Part shown: positions 36,678 to 44,772 of the stretch, one piece after another
Layout: the number at the start of each line of letters is the position of its first letter
Numbering within the stretch: position 1 is the stretch's first letter
Assembly: GCF_015709455.1 (NCBI RefSeq)
Contig: NZ_JADNQW010000005.1
Span: 3,306,001-3,370,000 of the forward strand
DNA length: 64,000 nt
Source: Methylosinus sp. H3A
GTDB taxonomy: Bacteria; Pseudomonadota; Alphaproteobacteria; Rhizobiales; Beijerinckiaceae
Direction: 5' to 3'
Translations under genes and position numbers: made by a program
Notes under the pieces: generated by a model
Told to the model about the DNA's origin: nothing
The model's database searches: none
Seen by the model: the letters and a program-made list of their open reading frames with translations, nothing else

Positions 36678-37148
36678 CTAGCGCGTGGCCGCCTGGTCCT
36701 TCACCGGCTCGCCCTTGGCGCGCACCTCGGTAATGGCCTGGCGCAGCACGCGCACGCGGATGTTCTGGGCGAGCTCGACCTCGACCTCGGAGTCGTCGAC
36801 CGTCTTGGTCACTTTGCCGATCAGCCCTCCGCTGGTGACGACAGTGTCGCCGCGCCGCACATTCTTGAGCGCGTCCTTCTGCTCCTTCGTGCGGCGCGCC
36901 TGCGGCCGCAGCACGATGAAATAGACGATCAAGGTGACGAACAGCAGCGGGATGAGCTGCGTGATCATATCGGGAGCCTGAGCCGCCGGGGGAGCGCCCG
37001 CATCCGGCGTCGCCTGCACCGTCGCGCTCGGCGGGACCGGCGGCGCCGAGGGGGCCGCGGGAACCGGAGGAACGGCGGGGGCGGGCGCCGCGGGAGGCGT
37101 CGCCGTGGGGGCGTCGGTCTGGGCTTGGGCGGTCTGGACCAATTTCAT
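36678..37148 (-). CDS. yajC: preprotein translocase accessory protein YajC
   Basis: The 156-residue protein has one transmembrane helix (ITQLIPLLFVTLIVYFIVLRPQARR) followed by the YajC domain KDALKNVRRGDTVVTSGGLIGKVTK and VEVELAQNIRVRVLRQAITEV. It is about 50 residues longer than usual because of an N-terminal Ala/Pro-rich extension (residues 8-60), a feature seen in some alphaproteobacteria. YajC binds SecDF at the inner membrane. It heads the minus-strand sec operon, 85 bases before secD, and is divergent from the Gly/His-rich gene. Confidence 0.95.
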   Translation of the reverse strand: MKLVQTAQAQTDAPTATPPAAPAPAVPPVPAAPSAPPVPPSATVQATPDAGAPPAAQAPDMITQLIPLLFVTLIVYFIVLRPQARRTKEQKDALKNVRRGDTVVTSGGLIGKVTKTVDDSEVEVELAQNIRVRVLRQAITEVRAKGEPVKDQAATR

Positions 37149-37406
37149 GTTCGATCTCTTGGAAGCGGCGCGCGCGCCTTCGTGCCGGCAGGAAGCCGCC
37201 TTGCAACGGGCGCGGACTATAGCCGGCCCTATCCCGAAATCAATGGCGGCCGGCGCCGCGCCGCAGCGCCTTCGGCGATAGGAATTCGGCGAGGTCTGTG
37301 CGACAACTCACAGTCGGCGGCCTCGGCGGGGGATTATGTCGCTTCTTGGAAGCATCGGGGCGGAGAGGCTCTGCACGCTTCACAGCGAAGGTGAGGAGAT
37401 TTTCCG

Positions 37407-37805
37407 ATGTTGCACAAATTATCGCTCGTCGTCGCTTTGGGCGCTGCTCTCGCGCTGCCGTCCGAGGCTTTTGCTCAGCATCACGGCGGCGGCCACGGCG
37501 ACGGCGGTGGTGGTTGGCACGGCGGCGGTCACGGCGGCGGCGGTGGTTGGCACGGCGGTGGCGGCGGCGGTTGGCACGGGGGCGGCCATGGCGGCGGCTG
37601 GCATGGCGGCGGCCACGGCGGGGGCGGCTGGCACGGTGGCGGCCATGGCGGTTGGCACGGTGGCGGCCACGGCGGTTGGCACGGCGGCGGCTATGGCGGC
37701 GGCCACGGTTACGGACGCGGCCGCTATTGGCATGGGCGCTGGTATAATTATGGCGTCGGACCATGCTGGCGTTGGGCCGGCTATTGGGTCTGGGCCTGCT
37801 ACTGA
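37407..37805 (+). CDS. secreted Gly/His/Trp-rich repeat protein
   Basis: The 132-residue product has a signal peptide (MLHKLSLVVALGAALALPSEAFA) and a mature part built of WHGGGHGG-type repeats (residues 27-95), then a Tyr/Trp-rich end with GRYWHGRWYNYGVGPCWRWAGYWVWACY containing two cysteines. The start has AGGAG about 9 bases upstream. Opposite-strand frames here are mirror artefacts of the same repeats. Many histidines in an extracytoplasmic protein suggest metal binding, for example of copper or nickel, but this is inference. It is convergent with argE and divergent from yajC, so it is monocistronic. Confidence 0.75.
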   Translation: MLHKLSLVVALGAALALPSEAFAQHHGGGHGDGGGGWHGGGHGGGGGWHGGGGGGWHGGGHGGGWHGGGHGGGGWHGGGHGGWHGGGHGGWHGGGYGGGHGYGRGRYWHGRWYNYGVGPCWRWAGYWVWACY

Positions 37806-37830
37806 AGGGCTCGCGCCCCGCTCGGCGCTT

Positions 37831-39006
37831 TCAGGCGCCGAGCTCGCGGGCGAGGCCGCGCATGAAGTCGACGCAGGCCGCGAGCTCGCCCACTTCTATA
37901 TATTCGTCCGGCTGATGCGCCTCGTCTATGCGGCCCGGGCCGCAGATCACGCTCGGAATGCCGGTCTGCTGGAAGTGCCCGGCCTCGGAGGCGTAGGGCA
38001 CGGCTATGGTGCGATTGGCGCGGGCGAGCCGTAGCGCCAGAGTTTCCGCCGGCGAGCCGGGCTGCGGCGCGAGGCCCGGAACCTCCACCTCCATTCGAGT
38101 CTCGATGCCCGTTCCAGGGAAGGGGCCGAAGAATCGCTGCGTCAGCTCCGCCGAATAGGCGGCGAGCCGCTCCTCGACGATTCGGGGCGCGTCGGTTCCC
38201 GGCACGCCGCGCACCTCCCAATGGAAGGCGCAGTCCTTGGCGACGATATTGCGCGCCGTGCCGCCTTCTATCGCGCCGATATGCAGAGTGGAGTAGGGCG
38301 GGTCGAAGCGCCCGGTGGGATCGCCGGCCGCGACCAGCTCCTCGCCGAGTCGCAGCAGCTCCGCGCCGAGCAGCAGCGCCACATGCACTGCGCTGACGCC
38401 GCGATGCAGATTGGCGGAATGAATCTCATAGCCGCGGACCCTGGTGACGAAAGTCGTCACGCTCTTATGCGCGTCGGCCACTTGCATCGAGGTCGGCTCG
38501 CCGATGACGGCGGCCGCCGGCCGCGGCAGCTCATGGCCGAGGCGCCCCAGCAGATCGAGCGGCCCGAGGCAGGTCGTCTCCTCGTCATAGCTGAAGAAGA
38601 TGTGGATCGGCCGCGTGAGCCCCGCCGCCTTGAACTCTGGGATCATGGCGAGGCAGACGGCCCCGAAGCCCTTCATATCGACGGCGCCGCGGCCGAGCAG
38701 CCGGTCGCCCTCGCGTCGCAGGGTAAAGGGGTCGGCGGTCCAATTCTGCCCCGTGACCGGCACCACATCGGTATGGCCCGAGAGCACGACGCCTCCCTCG
38801 ATCGGCGGGCCGATCGTCGCGAACAGCGCCGCTTTGTCGCCCTTCTCATTGGGGGCGCGGATGAAAGGCACGTCCTGCTCGCGCAGATAGGACTCGACGA
38901 AGTCGATGAGCGCCAGATTGGACTTGGAGCTCTCGGTGTCGAAAGCGACGAGCCGACCGGTCAGCTCGATCGCGCGCTCGATCGTCGATATGTCCCGCTG
39001 CGACAT
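37831..39006 (-). CDS. argE: acetylornithine deacetylase (M20 family)
   Basis: The 391-residue protein is an M20 metallopeptidase-fold enzyme. Metal ligands are seen in VVLSGHTDVVPV (His and Asp), LLGRGAVDMKGF (Asp), the DEETTCLGP segment (Glu pair), IGEPTSM and DEAHQPDEYIEVGE (last His). The FDTESSKSNLALIDFVESYL opening and TSMQVADAHKS are typical of the ArgE branch, which removes the acetyl group from N-acetylornithine in arginine synthesis. A related succinyl-diaminopimelate desuccinylase is the alternative, but that family has a different opening. It begins 9 bases after the apaG stop. Confidence 0.88.
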   Translation of the reverse strand: MSQRDISTIERAIELTGRLVAFDTESSKSNLALIDFVESYLREQDVPFIRAPNEKGDKAALFATIGPPIEGGVVLSGHTDVVPVTGQNWTADPFTLRREGDRLLGRGAVDMKGFGAVCLAMIPEFKAAGLTRPIHIFFSYDEETTCLGPLDLLGRLGHELPRPAAAVIGEPTSMQVADAHKSVTTFVTRVRGYEIHSANLHRGVSAVHVALLLGAELLRLGEELVAAGDPTGRFDPPYSTLHIGAIEGGTARNIVAKDCAFHWEVRGVPGTDAPRIVEERLAAYSAELTQRFFGPFPGTGIETRMEVEVPGLAPQPGSPAETLALRLARANRTIAVPYASEAGHFQQTGIPSVICGPGRIDEAHQPDEYIEVGELAACVDFMRGLARELGA

Positions 39007-39015
39007 TCGTCCGGC

Positions 39016-39408
39016 CTAGTTGAGGGTCGGCTTGGAGAGCGGGCTGTCCAGCGAGAAGGCCGGCACTTCTATGTCGAAGGTCTCGCCGTCCGGAGTGATC
39101 ATCGTATAGCTTCCCTTCATCAGTCCCGAGGGCGTCGAGAGCGGACAGCCCGAGGCGTAGCGGAACGTCTCGCCGGGCTGGAGGATCGGCTGCTCGCCGA
39201 CGACTCCGGGGCCTTTCACTTCCTCCCGACGCCCATAGGCGTCGATGATGATCCAATGGCGTGACAGCAATTGGACACGCTCTTTGCCGAGATTGGCGAT
39301 CTCGATCGTATAGGACCAGACGAATCGATCGTTGGCGGGATCCGACTGCTCCGGCAGGAAGTCGGGCAGCGCAGTGACCTGAATGTCGCGTGTGACGGAT
39401 ATATACAT
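39016..39408 (-). CDS. apaG: ApaG domain protein
   Basis: From the ATG at 39408 the protein has 130 residues beginning MYISVTRDIQVTALPDFLPEQS, followed by FVWSYTIEIANLGKERVQLLSRHWIIIDAYGRREEVKGPGVVGEQPILQPGETFRYASGCPLSTPSGLMKGSY. This is the full ApaG fold, an immunoglobulin-like domain found in bacteria and in F-box proteins, linked to pyrophosphate or Co2+/Mg2+ effects but without a firm activity. The same frame extends 82 codons upstream with no similarity, so the short start is taken. It is probably co-transcribed with argE. Confidence 0.93.
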   Translation of the reverse strand: MYISVTRDIQVTALPDFLPEQSDPANDRFVWSYTIEIANLGKERVQLLSRHWIIIDAYGRREEVKGPGVVGEQPILQPGETFRYASGCPLSTPSGLMKGSYTMITPDGETFDIEVPAFSLDSPLSKPTLN

Positions 39409-39516
39409 GGGGCCTACTCTAGGACGCGGCGCGTCGAAGGTGAATGTGGATTGCGTCGGCGCCTGCTGTAAAAGCGGGCGCCGACCGACATCCGCATAGC
39501 AAAATCTGTGACATAA

Positions 39517-39530
39517 TTGACACGGATCAA
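39517..39530 (+). promoter_or_regulatory. FNR/FixK-type binding site
   Basis: The 14 bases TTGACACGGATCAA match the FNR/FixK/FnrL consensus TTGAY-N4-RTCAA at every defined position. The site is centred about 105 bases before the DUF2946 start at 39629, so a promoter driven from it would leave a leader of roughly 60 bases. The divergent apaG gene is about 110 bases away on the other side. It is a single eye-found site, not statistically tested. Confidence 0.6.
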
Positions 39531-39628
39531 GGAAAAGCTTTTCCGTCCCGCATGAGTTCGATTGCCCGCATTGCGGCCGGCGCGTAGCCTCGGTCTGAGA
39601 AAAACTTCCCGAGCGGCGACGGGTGGCG

Positions 39629-39997
39629 ATGCGTCGATTTTCTCTCCGGGGCATAGTGGCGGCTGTCGCCTTGGCGCTTCAGGCGCTGACGGCCGTCTAT
39701 GCGTTCGGCGCTCCGCCCGCTGTGGCGCATGGCCGCGGCGATTCTGCCTATTGCGCGGCGATCGGCGGATCGAGCGACCGGCGCGCGCCGGCCGGGAGCC
39801 ATAAGGACGCCGGCGCCTGCCTCGCGTGCCAGGGCTGCCTCGGCGGATTTTCACCCTTCCTTCCCTATTCTACGGCCGGCCACTCCCCGAATCGACGCAG
39901 CGTCGTCGCGGCGGATTGGACGCCCGGCGCGACGTTCGGATTCGGATTCGAGCTCACCGGAGCGCAGTGGGCCCGCGCGCCCCCCGCCCGCGACTGA
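39629..39997 (+). CDS. DUF2946-like small secreted Cys-motif protein
   Basis: The 122-residue product starts with a signal sequence (MRRFSLRGIVAAVALALQALTAVYAFG) and contains the segment DAGACLACQGCLGGFSPF, giving a C-x2-C-x2-C motif. This motif, the size and the position beside a TonB receptor match DUF2946-type proteins, which accompany outer-membrane metal receptors. The frame offers GTG at 39623 and ATG at 39629; I took the ATG. The gene lies upstream of the TonB receptor in the same direction, with a similar gene on the receptor's far side. Metal-binding is inferred. Confidence 0.6.
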   Translation: MRRFSLRGIVAAVALALQALTAVYAFGAPPAVAHGRGDSAYCAAIGGSSDRRAPAGSHKDAGACLACQGCLGGFSPFLPYSTAGHSPNRRSVVAADWTPGATFGFGFELTGAQWARAPPARD

Positions 39998-40177
39998 GGC
40001 GACGCCGCGGCCGGAGCCGACGGCGCGAACAGAGACGGCCCGTCCCCGCGCCGGAGGCGTCGGCGGAACGCTGGCCTGTCGAACATCCAACACCGTCGAA
40101 GAGAGTCGCGCCGGTCCTCGAGGGCCGTCGGCCGCGACATGTCGAAAGCGCCCGCCCGAAGGCGCAGGAGGTCGAGA

Positions 40178-42637
40178 ATGAACGATCATTTCCATTTGCT
40201 GCGCGGGGTCTCCGCTTGCGCGCTGGCCTTTTCGCTCGCCGCCGGCTCGGCGCGCGCGCAAGAGGCCCTTCCGTCGATCGACATCGCCGGCGATCAGAAG
40301 GCCGGACAGGGGCAGGGCTCCGCGCGCGGAGCCGAGGCGCCCGTGCGCCGCGCGATTCCCGATAATATCCCCGCCGTCGTGGAGAGCGTCACGCGCGCCG
40401 ACATCGAGCGCTCGATCAATGTGATGACGACCGCCGAGACGATGAAATATCTGCCGAGCGTGCTGGTGCGCGAGCGCTTCATCGGCGACCGCAACGGCAT
40501 TTTGCAGACGCGCGTGAACTCGCCGATCGCCGGCGCGCAGAATCTCGTCTACGCCGACAATGTGCTGATCTCGAACCTGCTCGGCAACAGCTTCAACACG
40601 GCGCCGCGCTGGGGCATGGTGTCTCCCGGCGAGATCGACCGCATCGATCTGATCTATGGCCCGTTCTCCGCCCTCTATCCCGGCAACTCCATGGGCGGCG
40701 TGATGACGATCACGACGCGCATGCCGGAGCAGTTCGAGGTGCATTTTTCCGGCAACGCCGGCCTGCAGCCCTATTCGCTCTATGGATCGAAGGAGCTGAA
40801 TCTCGCCGGCGACATGAATATTCTCGTCGGCGACAAGATCAACGACTTCTCCTTCTGGGCCAGCTATGATCGGCTCGATGCGCAGGGGCAGTCGCAGACC
40901 TTCCCGGGCGGCAACGTCCGCACCGGCTCGGGCGCGCGCATATCGGGCGGCTACGCCGACATCGACCAGGCGGGCAATCCGCGCTTCGTCGGCGGCGCCA
41001 ATCAGGCCGACCATTCCGAGCAGCATATGGGCAAGATCAAGCTCGACTACGAGCTCGCGCCCAAGATTCACGCCACCTATCAGCTCGGCTTCTGGTCGCT
41101 GATCGACAACACTTATCCGACGACCTACATTCGCGACGCCAATGGCGTGCCGATCTACAATACGCAGAACGGCAATGTGCAGGTCGGCAACGCCGTCTTC
41201 CCCTTCACCGTCAATCCGAGCCATGGCAACGCCGCGCATCTGATGCAGGCGCTGTCGCTGAAGTCCGACACCAAGGGCGTCTTCGACTTCGATTTCTCGG
41301 GCACGTCCTATAATTTCTTGCGCGACTACAATAATACGGCGCGCGCCTACGGCTTGCTGCCCAACGCCGCGGGAACCTCCTATTCGATCAATCCGAGGGG
41401 CTCCAACACCAATCAGACCGGCACCTTCTGGCGCACATTCGACGCGCGCGGGATCTGGCGCCCCGAATGGACCGATTTCGGCAAGCACGAGGTCTCGATC
41501 GGCGCGCATTGGGATATTTATTCGCTGGCGCAGACGCAGACGAACACCAATGTCTTCACCGACAATTATTACAACTCCATCCAGGCGATAAACCTCGGCA
41601 AGACGGAGACCAAGGCGCTCTATTTCCAAGACGTCTGGTGGTTCGCGCCCAAATGGAAGCTCACTTTCGGCGGACGCGAGGAGTTCTGGAGCGCCTTCGG
41701 CGGCGTCAACAACACGCTCGGCCAGAGCTATGCGCCGGGCTTCGCCGGCTATCCGCCCATGCTCGTCACGCCGCCGACGCTGCCCGCCGTCGCGAAATCG
41801 GCCTTCTCGCCCAAGGCGGCGATCGAATATCAGGTCTTCCCCGATTTCACGCTGCGCGGCTCGATCGGACGCTACTATCGCTTCCCCACCGTGCTCGAGC
41901 TGTTCCAGAACATTTCCGGACCCAGCTCGATCTCGATCAGCAATCCGACTCTGCAGCCGGAGAGCGGAACCTCCTATGATCTGACCGGCGAATATGTGAC
42001 GAATGATGTGTTCGACGGCCTCATCGGCCAAGCGCGGCCACGCATCTCGATGTTCATGGACCATCGCTGGAGCGCGATCGTCTCGCAGACCGACTTCACC
42101 ACCGGCATAGGCGTCTCGCAGAACTCCAATGTCGGCAAGGCGATCTTCCGCGGCGTCGAAGCCGCCGTCGTGCTGAAGGATGTCGTCTGGCAGGGGCTCG
42201 ACTTCAACGGCAGCGTGACTTTCACCGACGCCAAGGTCGTCTCCGACTATCAGCAGCCCTGGGTGCAGGGGATGCAATATCCGCGCATTCCGCGCATCCG
42301 CATCCGCGCCGTCGCCTCCTATGCGCCGACCGAGGAGTTTTCCGTCGCGGCGGGCGTGCGCTATGCGACGGGCGCCTTCGTCAGCCTCAACAACAACGAC
42401 TTCAATCACGATAATTACGGCAGCGTGGACAGCGAATATCTCGTCTTCGACGCCAAGGCGACCTACAAGCTCACCAAGGAATGGACGCTCAACGCCGGCG
42501 TCGACAACATCGGCCGCTGGAAATATTACGTCAATCCGAACCCCTATCCACAGCGCACCTATTTCCTCGGTCTGAAATATGACTTCGGCGGCCCGGCGAG
42601 CGGGATGTTCTCCGACGTCAAGCTCGGCGCGAAATAG
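40178..42637 (+). CDS. TonB-dependent outer-membrane receptor of unknown ligand
   Basis: The 819-residue protein has a signal peptide (LRGVSACALAFSLAAGSARAQ), a TonB-box-like N terminus, and a plug domain (IPAVVESVTRADIERSINVMTTAETMKYLPSVLVRERFIGDRNGILQTRV; GPFSALYPGNSMGGVMTITTRMPEQ). The barrel runs to a poorly aromatic end, DVKLGAK, rather than a terminal Phe. An AGGAGG site precedes the ATG at 40178. The two flanking DUF2946-like genes and the FNR-type box upstream point to metal, heme or cofactor uptake under low oxygen; in a methanotroph copper is an attractive but unproven candidate. No cobalamin riboswitch is recognised. Confidence 0.85.
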   Translation: MNDHFHLLRGVSACALAFSLAAGSARAQEALPSIDIAGDQKAGQGQGSARGAEAPVRRAIPDNIPAVVESVTRADIERSINVMTTAETMKYLPSVLVRERFIGDRNGILQTRVNSPIAGAQNLVYADNVLISNLLGNSFNTAPRWGMVSPGEIDRIDLIYGPFSALYPGNSMGGVMTITTRMPEQFEVHFSGNAGLQPYSLYGSKELNLAGDMNILVGDKINDFSFWASYDRLDAQGQSQTFPGGNVRTGSGARISGGYADIDQAGNPRFVGGANQADHSEQHMGKIKLDYELAPKIHATYQLGFWSLIDNTYPTTYIRDANGVPIYNTQNGNVQVGNAVFPFTVNPSHGNAAHLMQALSLKSDTKGVFDFDFSGTSYNFLRDYNNTARAYGLLPNAAGTSYSINPRGSNTNQTGTFWRTFDARGIWRPEWTDFGKHEVSIGAHWDIYSLAQTQTNTNVFTDNYYNSIQAINLGKTETKALYFQDVWWFAPKWKLTFGGREEFWSAFGGVNNTLGQSYAPGFAGYPPMLVTPPTLPAVAKSAFSPKAAIEYQVFPDFTLRGSIGRYYRFPTVLELFQNISGPSSISISNPTLQPESGTSYDLTGEYVTNDVFDGLIGQARPRISMFMDHRWSAIVSQTDFTTGIGVSQNSNVGKAIFRGVEAAVVLKDVVWQGLDFNGSVTFTDAKVVSDYQQPWVQGMQYPRIPRIRIRAVASYAPTEEFSVAAGVRYATGAFVSLNNNDFNHDNYGSVDSEYLVFDAKATYKLTKEWTLNAGVDNIGRWKYYVNPNPYPQRTYFLGLKYDFGGPASGMFSDVKLGAK

Positions 42638-42798
42638 AGCGCTTATCCGCTCGAACGGATATCGGAAACGGGTCGAGCCGTGATCGAAACGACGGCGGGG
42701 AGCGGATGCTGCGGCGCATCACATTCCCCGCCGCTCGGTCTCTTGCCCCGCGGGGTGAATTGCTACAGACTTTCGCCCCGTCGCAGGCAGGAGCGTTC

Positions 42799-43161
42799 AT
42801 GCGCCGAAATTTGGCGAGCATTATCTTGTTTTCGTTGGCGTTGGCCATTCAGGCCATTGCGCCGGCGACGGCAGGGCTCGTCCAGTCCTCGCTCGCTCCG
42901 GGGCAGATTTGCGCGACTTTCGCCGATGTCTCGGCCGTTGCGTCGGTCACTCCCGCGGGCCACGCCGAGGCGGGGCCTCGGCTCTGCGATCTCTGCGCTA
43001 TGTGCTGCGGCGGCGCGGCTCCGCTAGCGGCGCGTCCCGATATCACGGCTGTCGCTTCGCCGGACTGGGTCTCGGCCGAATGGGCGGCGCCGGTCCGCCG
43101 TGCGGCGGCTTTCCAGCCGGATCATGCGCGGCGGGCGCGGGCGCCGCCTCTCTCCATCTGA
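42799..43161 (+). CDS. DUF2946 family small secreted protein, second copy
   Basis: The 120-residue product starts MRRNLASIILFSLALAIQAIAPATA, a signal peptide, and later has the motif LCDLCAMCCGGAAPL (C-x2-C-x2-CC). This fits the DUF2946 pattern better than the copy upstream of the receptor. The start is supported by AGGAG five bases before the ATG at 42799. Between the receptor stop and this gene lies a 161-base stretch with a partial CCGCTCGAACGG palindrome. It follows the receptor in the same direction and may bind the metal transported by it. Confidence 0.68.
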   Translation: MRRNLASIILFSLALAIQAIAPATAGLVQSSLAPGQICATFADVSAVASVTPAGHAEAGPRLCDLCAMCCGGAAPLAARPDITAVASPDWVSAEWAAPVRRAAAFQPDHARRARAPPLSI

Positions 43162-43261
43162 TTTTCCAACCGACGCCGACCGCCCGTATCGCTCGCGGGC
43201 GTCGGCCATCGTTTCGAAAAAAGATGATGCGTCGCAATAGGCGGCGCGGGGAGGGGATTAA

Positions 43262-43504
43262 GTGTTTCGATTTTCGATGAACAGTCGCGCCGGGCTCGGC
43301 GCGTTCATTCGCGATTTTCTGCGGACGCTCGCCGGCGAGCGGCGCGCCTTCGGCGTTTTCGAGACGCGCAGCGCGATCATCATCCCGCTGCCGCAGCGAG
43401 AGGCGGCGCCGGAGCCGCAACCGGCGCCCGTGATCGCCGCGCGGCGCAGTGGCCGCCTGATCGACCTCGAGCGCCGCGCCAAATTCGGCCAGTTCGGCTC
43501 CTGA
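43262..43504 (+). CDS. hypothetical small protein, 80 aa
   Basis: This frame starts at a GTG preceded by GGGGAGGGG at good spacing and ends 4 bases before the convergent metZ stop. The product has an amphipathic N-terminal part (FIRDFLRTLAGERRAFGVFE), the strand-like SAIIIPLPQRE, and a basic end (RRSGRLIDLERRAKFGQFG). No family recognised. The ATG at 43277 is another possible start. I consider it probably real because of the ribosome-binding site, codon usage and clean ending before metZ. Confidence 0.5.
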   Translation: MFRFSMNSRAGLGAFIRDFLRTLAGERRAFGVFETRSAIIIPLPQREAAPEPQPAPVIAARRSGRLIDLERRAKFGQFGS

Positions 43505-43508
43505 CGCC

Positions 43509-44702
43509 TCAGCCGCGCGCGGCGGCGAGGCCGCGCGCCAGATCGTCGATGAGATCATCGGCGTCCTCGAGCCCGACCGAGAGACGCAGCAGCCCGTCGC
43601 CGACGCCGATGCGCGCCCGCGCTTCCGGCGTCAGTCGCTGATGCGTCGTCGTCGCCGGATGGGTGACGAGGCTCTTGGCGTCGCCGAGATTGTTGGAAAT
43701 TTTGACGATTTCCAGCGCGTTGGCGAGGCGGAAGGCCGCCGCCTTGCCGCCCGCGACATCGAAGGTCACCAGCGTGCCGCCGCCCGTCATCTGCCGCCGC
43801 GCCAGCTCCGCCTGCGGGTGATCGGCGCGGAAGGGATAGAGAACGCGGGAAATCTCCTTCTGCTCGGCGAGGAAATCGGCGATTTTCGCCGCGCTCGCCG
43901 TCTGCTGCGCGACGCGCAGCGGCAGAGTCTCCAGCGCTTTCAGCATGGTCCAGGCGTTGAAGGGCGACAGCGCCGGCCCGGTCTGGCGCAGGAAATTGTG
44001 GATATTCTCCTCGATCAGCGCCTGCGACGCGAGAATGACGCCGCCGAGGCAGCGGCCCTGGCCGTCTATGTGCTTCGTCGCCGAATAGACGACGACGTCC
44101 GCGCCGAGCTCGAAGGGCTTTTGCAGCAGAGGCGTCGCGAAGACATTGTCGACGACCAGCCGCGCCCCGGCCTCATGGGTGATATCTGCGATGGCGCGAA
44201 TATCATAGACCTCGAGGCCGGGATTGGTCGGGCTCTCGAGGAAGAACAGCTTCGTCTCCTTACGGACGGCGGCCTTCCACTCCTCGAGATTCGCGCCGTC
44301 GACCAAAGTCGAGGCGACGCCGAAGCGCGGCAGCAGATCCTCGACCACATAGAGACAGGAGCCGAACAGCGCCCGCGCCGCGACGATATGATCGCCCGCC
44401 CGCAGCTGCGCGAGCAGGGCGGCGGTGACGGCGGCCATGCCGCTCGCCGTGGCGCGCGCGGCCTCGGCGCCCTCGAGCAGGCACATGCGCTGCTCGAACA
44501 TTGCGACGGTCGGATTGGAGAAGCGCGAATAGATGAAGCCCGGATCCTCGCCATTGAAGCGGGCCTCGGCGGCCTCCATGGTCGGATAGGCGAAGCTCTG
44601 CGTGAGGAACATCGCCTCGGACAATTCGCCGAATTGGGAGCGCAGCGTCCCGCCATGCACGAGCCGGGTGGCCGGACGCAGCTTCTTCTTGTCGTCGCTC
44701 AA
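43509..44702 (-). CDS. metZ: O-succinylhomoserine sulfhydrylase
   Basis: The protein is a PLP enzyme of the Cys/Met metabolism family. It includes RPATRLVHGGTLRSQFGELSEAMFLTQSF, YSRFSNPTVAMFEQ, the LESPTNPGLEVYDI loop, and the PLP lysine in VVYSATKHIDGQG, with the C-terminal NLGDAKSLVTHPATTTHQRL. MetZ adds sulfide to O-succinylhomoserine to make homocysteine. I place the start at TTG 44702 (397 residues, opening SDDKKKLRPATRL) because GGGGAG lies 7 bases upstream; a GTG at 44762 in the same frame gives a 20-residue Arg-rich extension. An SAM-II riboswitch lies 71 bases upstream, so methionine-pathway control is expected. Cystathionine gamma-synthase is the alternative. Confidence 0.9.
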   Translation of the reverse strand: MSDDKKKLRPATRLVHGGTLRSQFGELSEAMFLTQSFAYPTMEAAEARFNGEDPGFIYSRFSNPTVAMFEQRMCLLEGAEAARATASGMAAVTAALLAQLRAGDHIVAARALFGSCLYVVEDLLPRFGVASTLVDGANLEEWKAAVRKETKLFFLESPTNPGLEVYDIRAIADITHEAGARLVVDNVFATPLLQKPFELGADVVVYSATKHIDGQGRCLGGVILASQALIEENIHNFLRQTGPALSPFNAWTMLKALETLPLRVAQQTASAAKIADFLAEQKEISRVLYPFRADHPQAELARRQMTGGGTLVTFDVAGGKAAAFRLANALEIVKISNNLGDAKSLVTHPATTTHQRLTPEARARIGVGDGLLRLSVGLEDADDLIDDLARGLAAARG

Positions 44703-44772
44703 TCTTCGTCTCCCCGTGCGGCGCGCGAGACGCGCCACGGCGGCAAAAAAAGCGGATTTCACGAGGAAACCC

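Noticed and set aside
39998..40177. Cobalamin riboswitch before the second TonB receptor
   Set aside because: The B12-box wording and flanking stems were not found in the leader.
39851..42409. 852-codon minus-strand frame opposite the second TonB receptor
   Set aside because: Typical antisense composition; the receptor frame has plug and barrel patterns, a signal peptide and an AGGAGG site.
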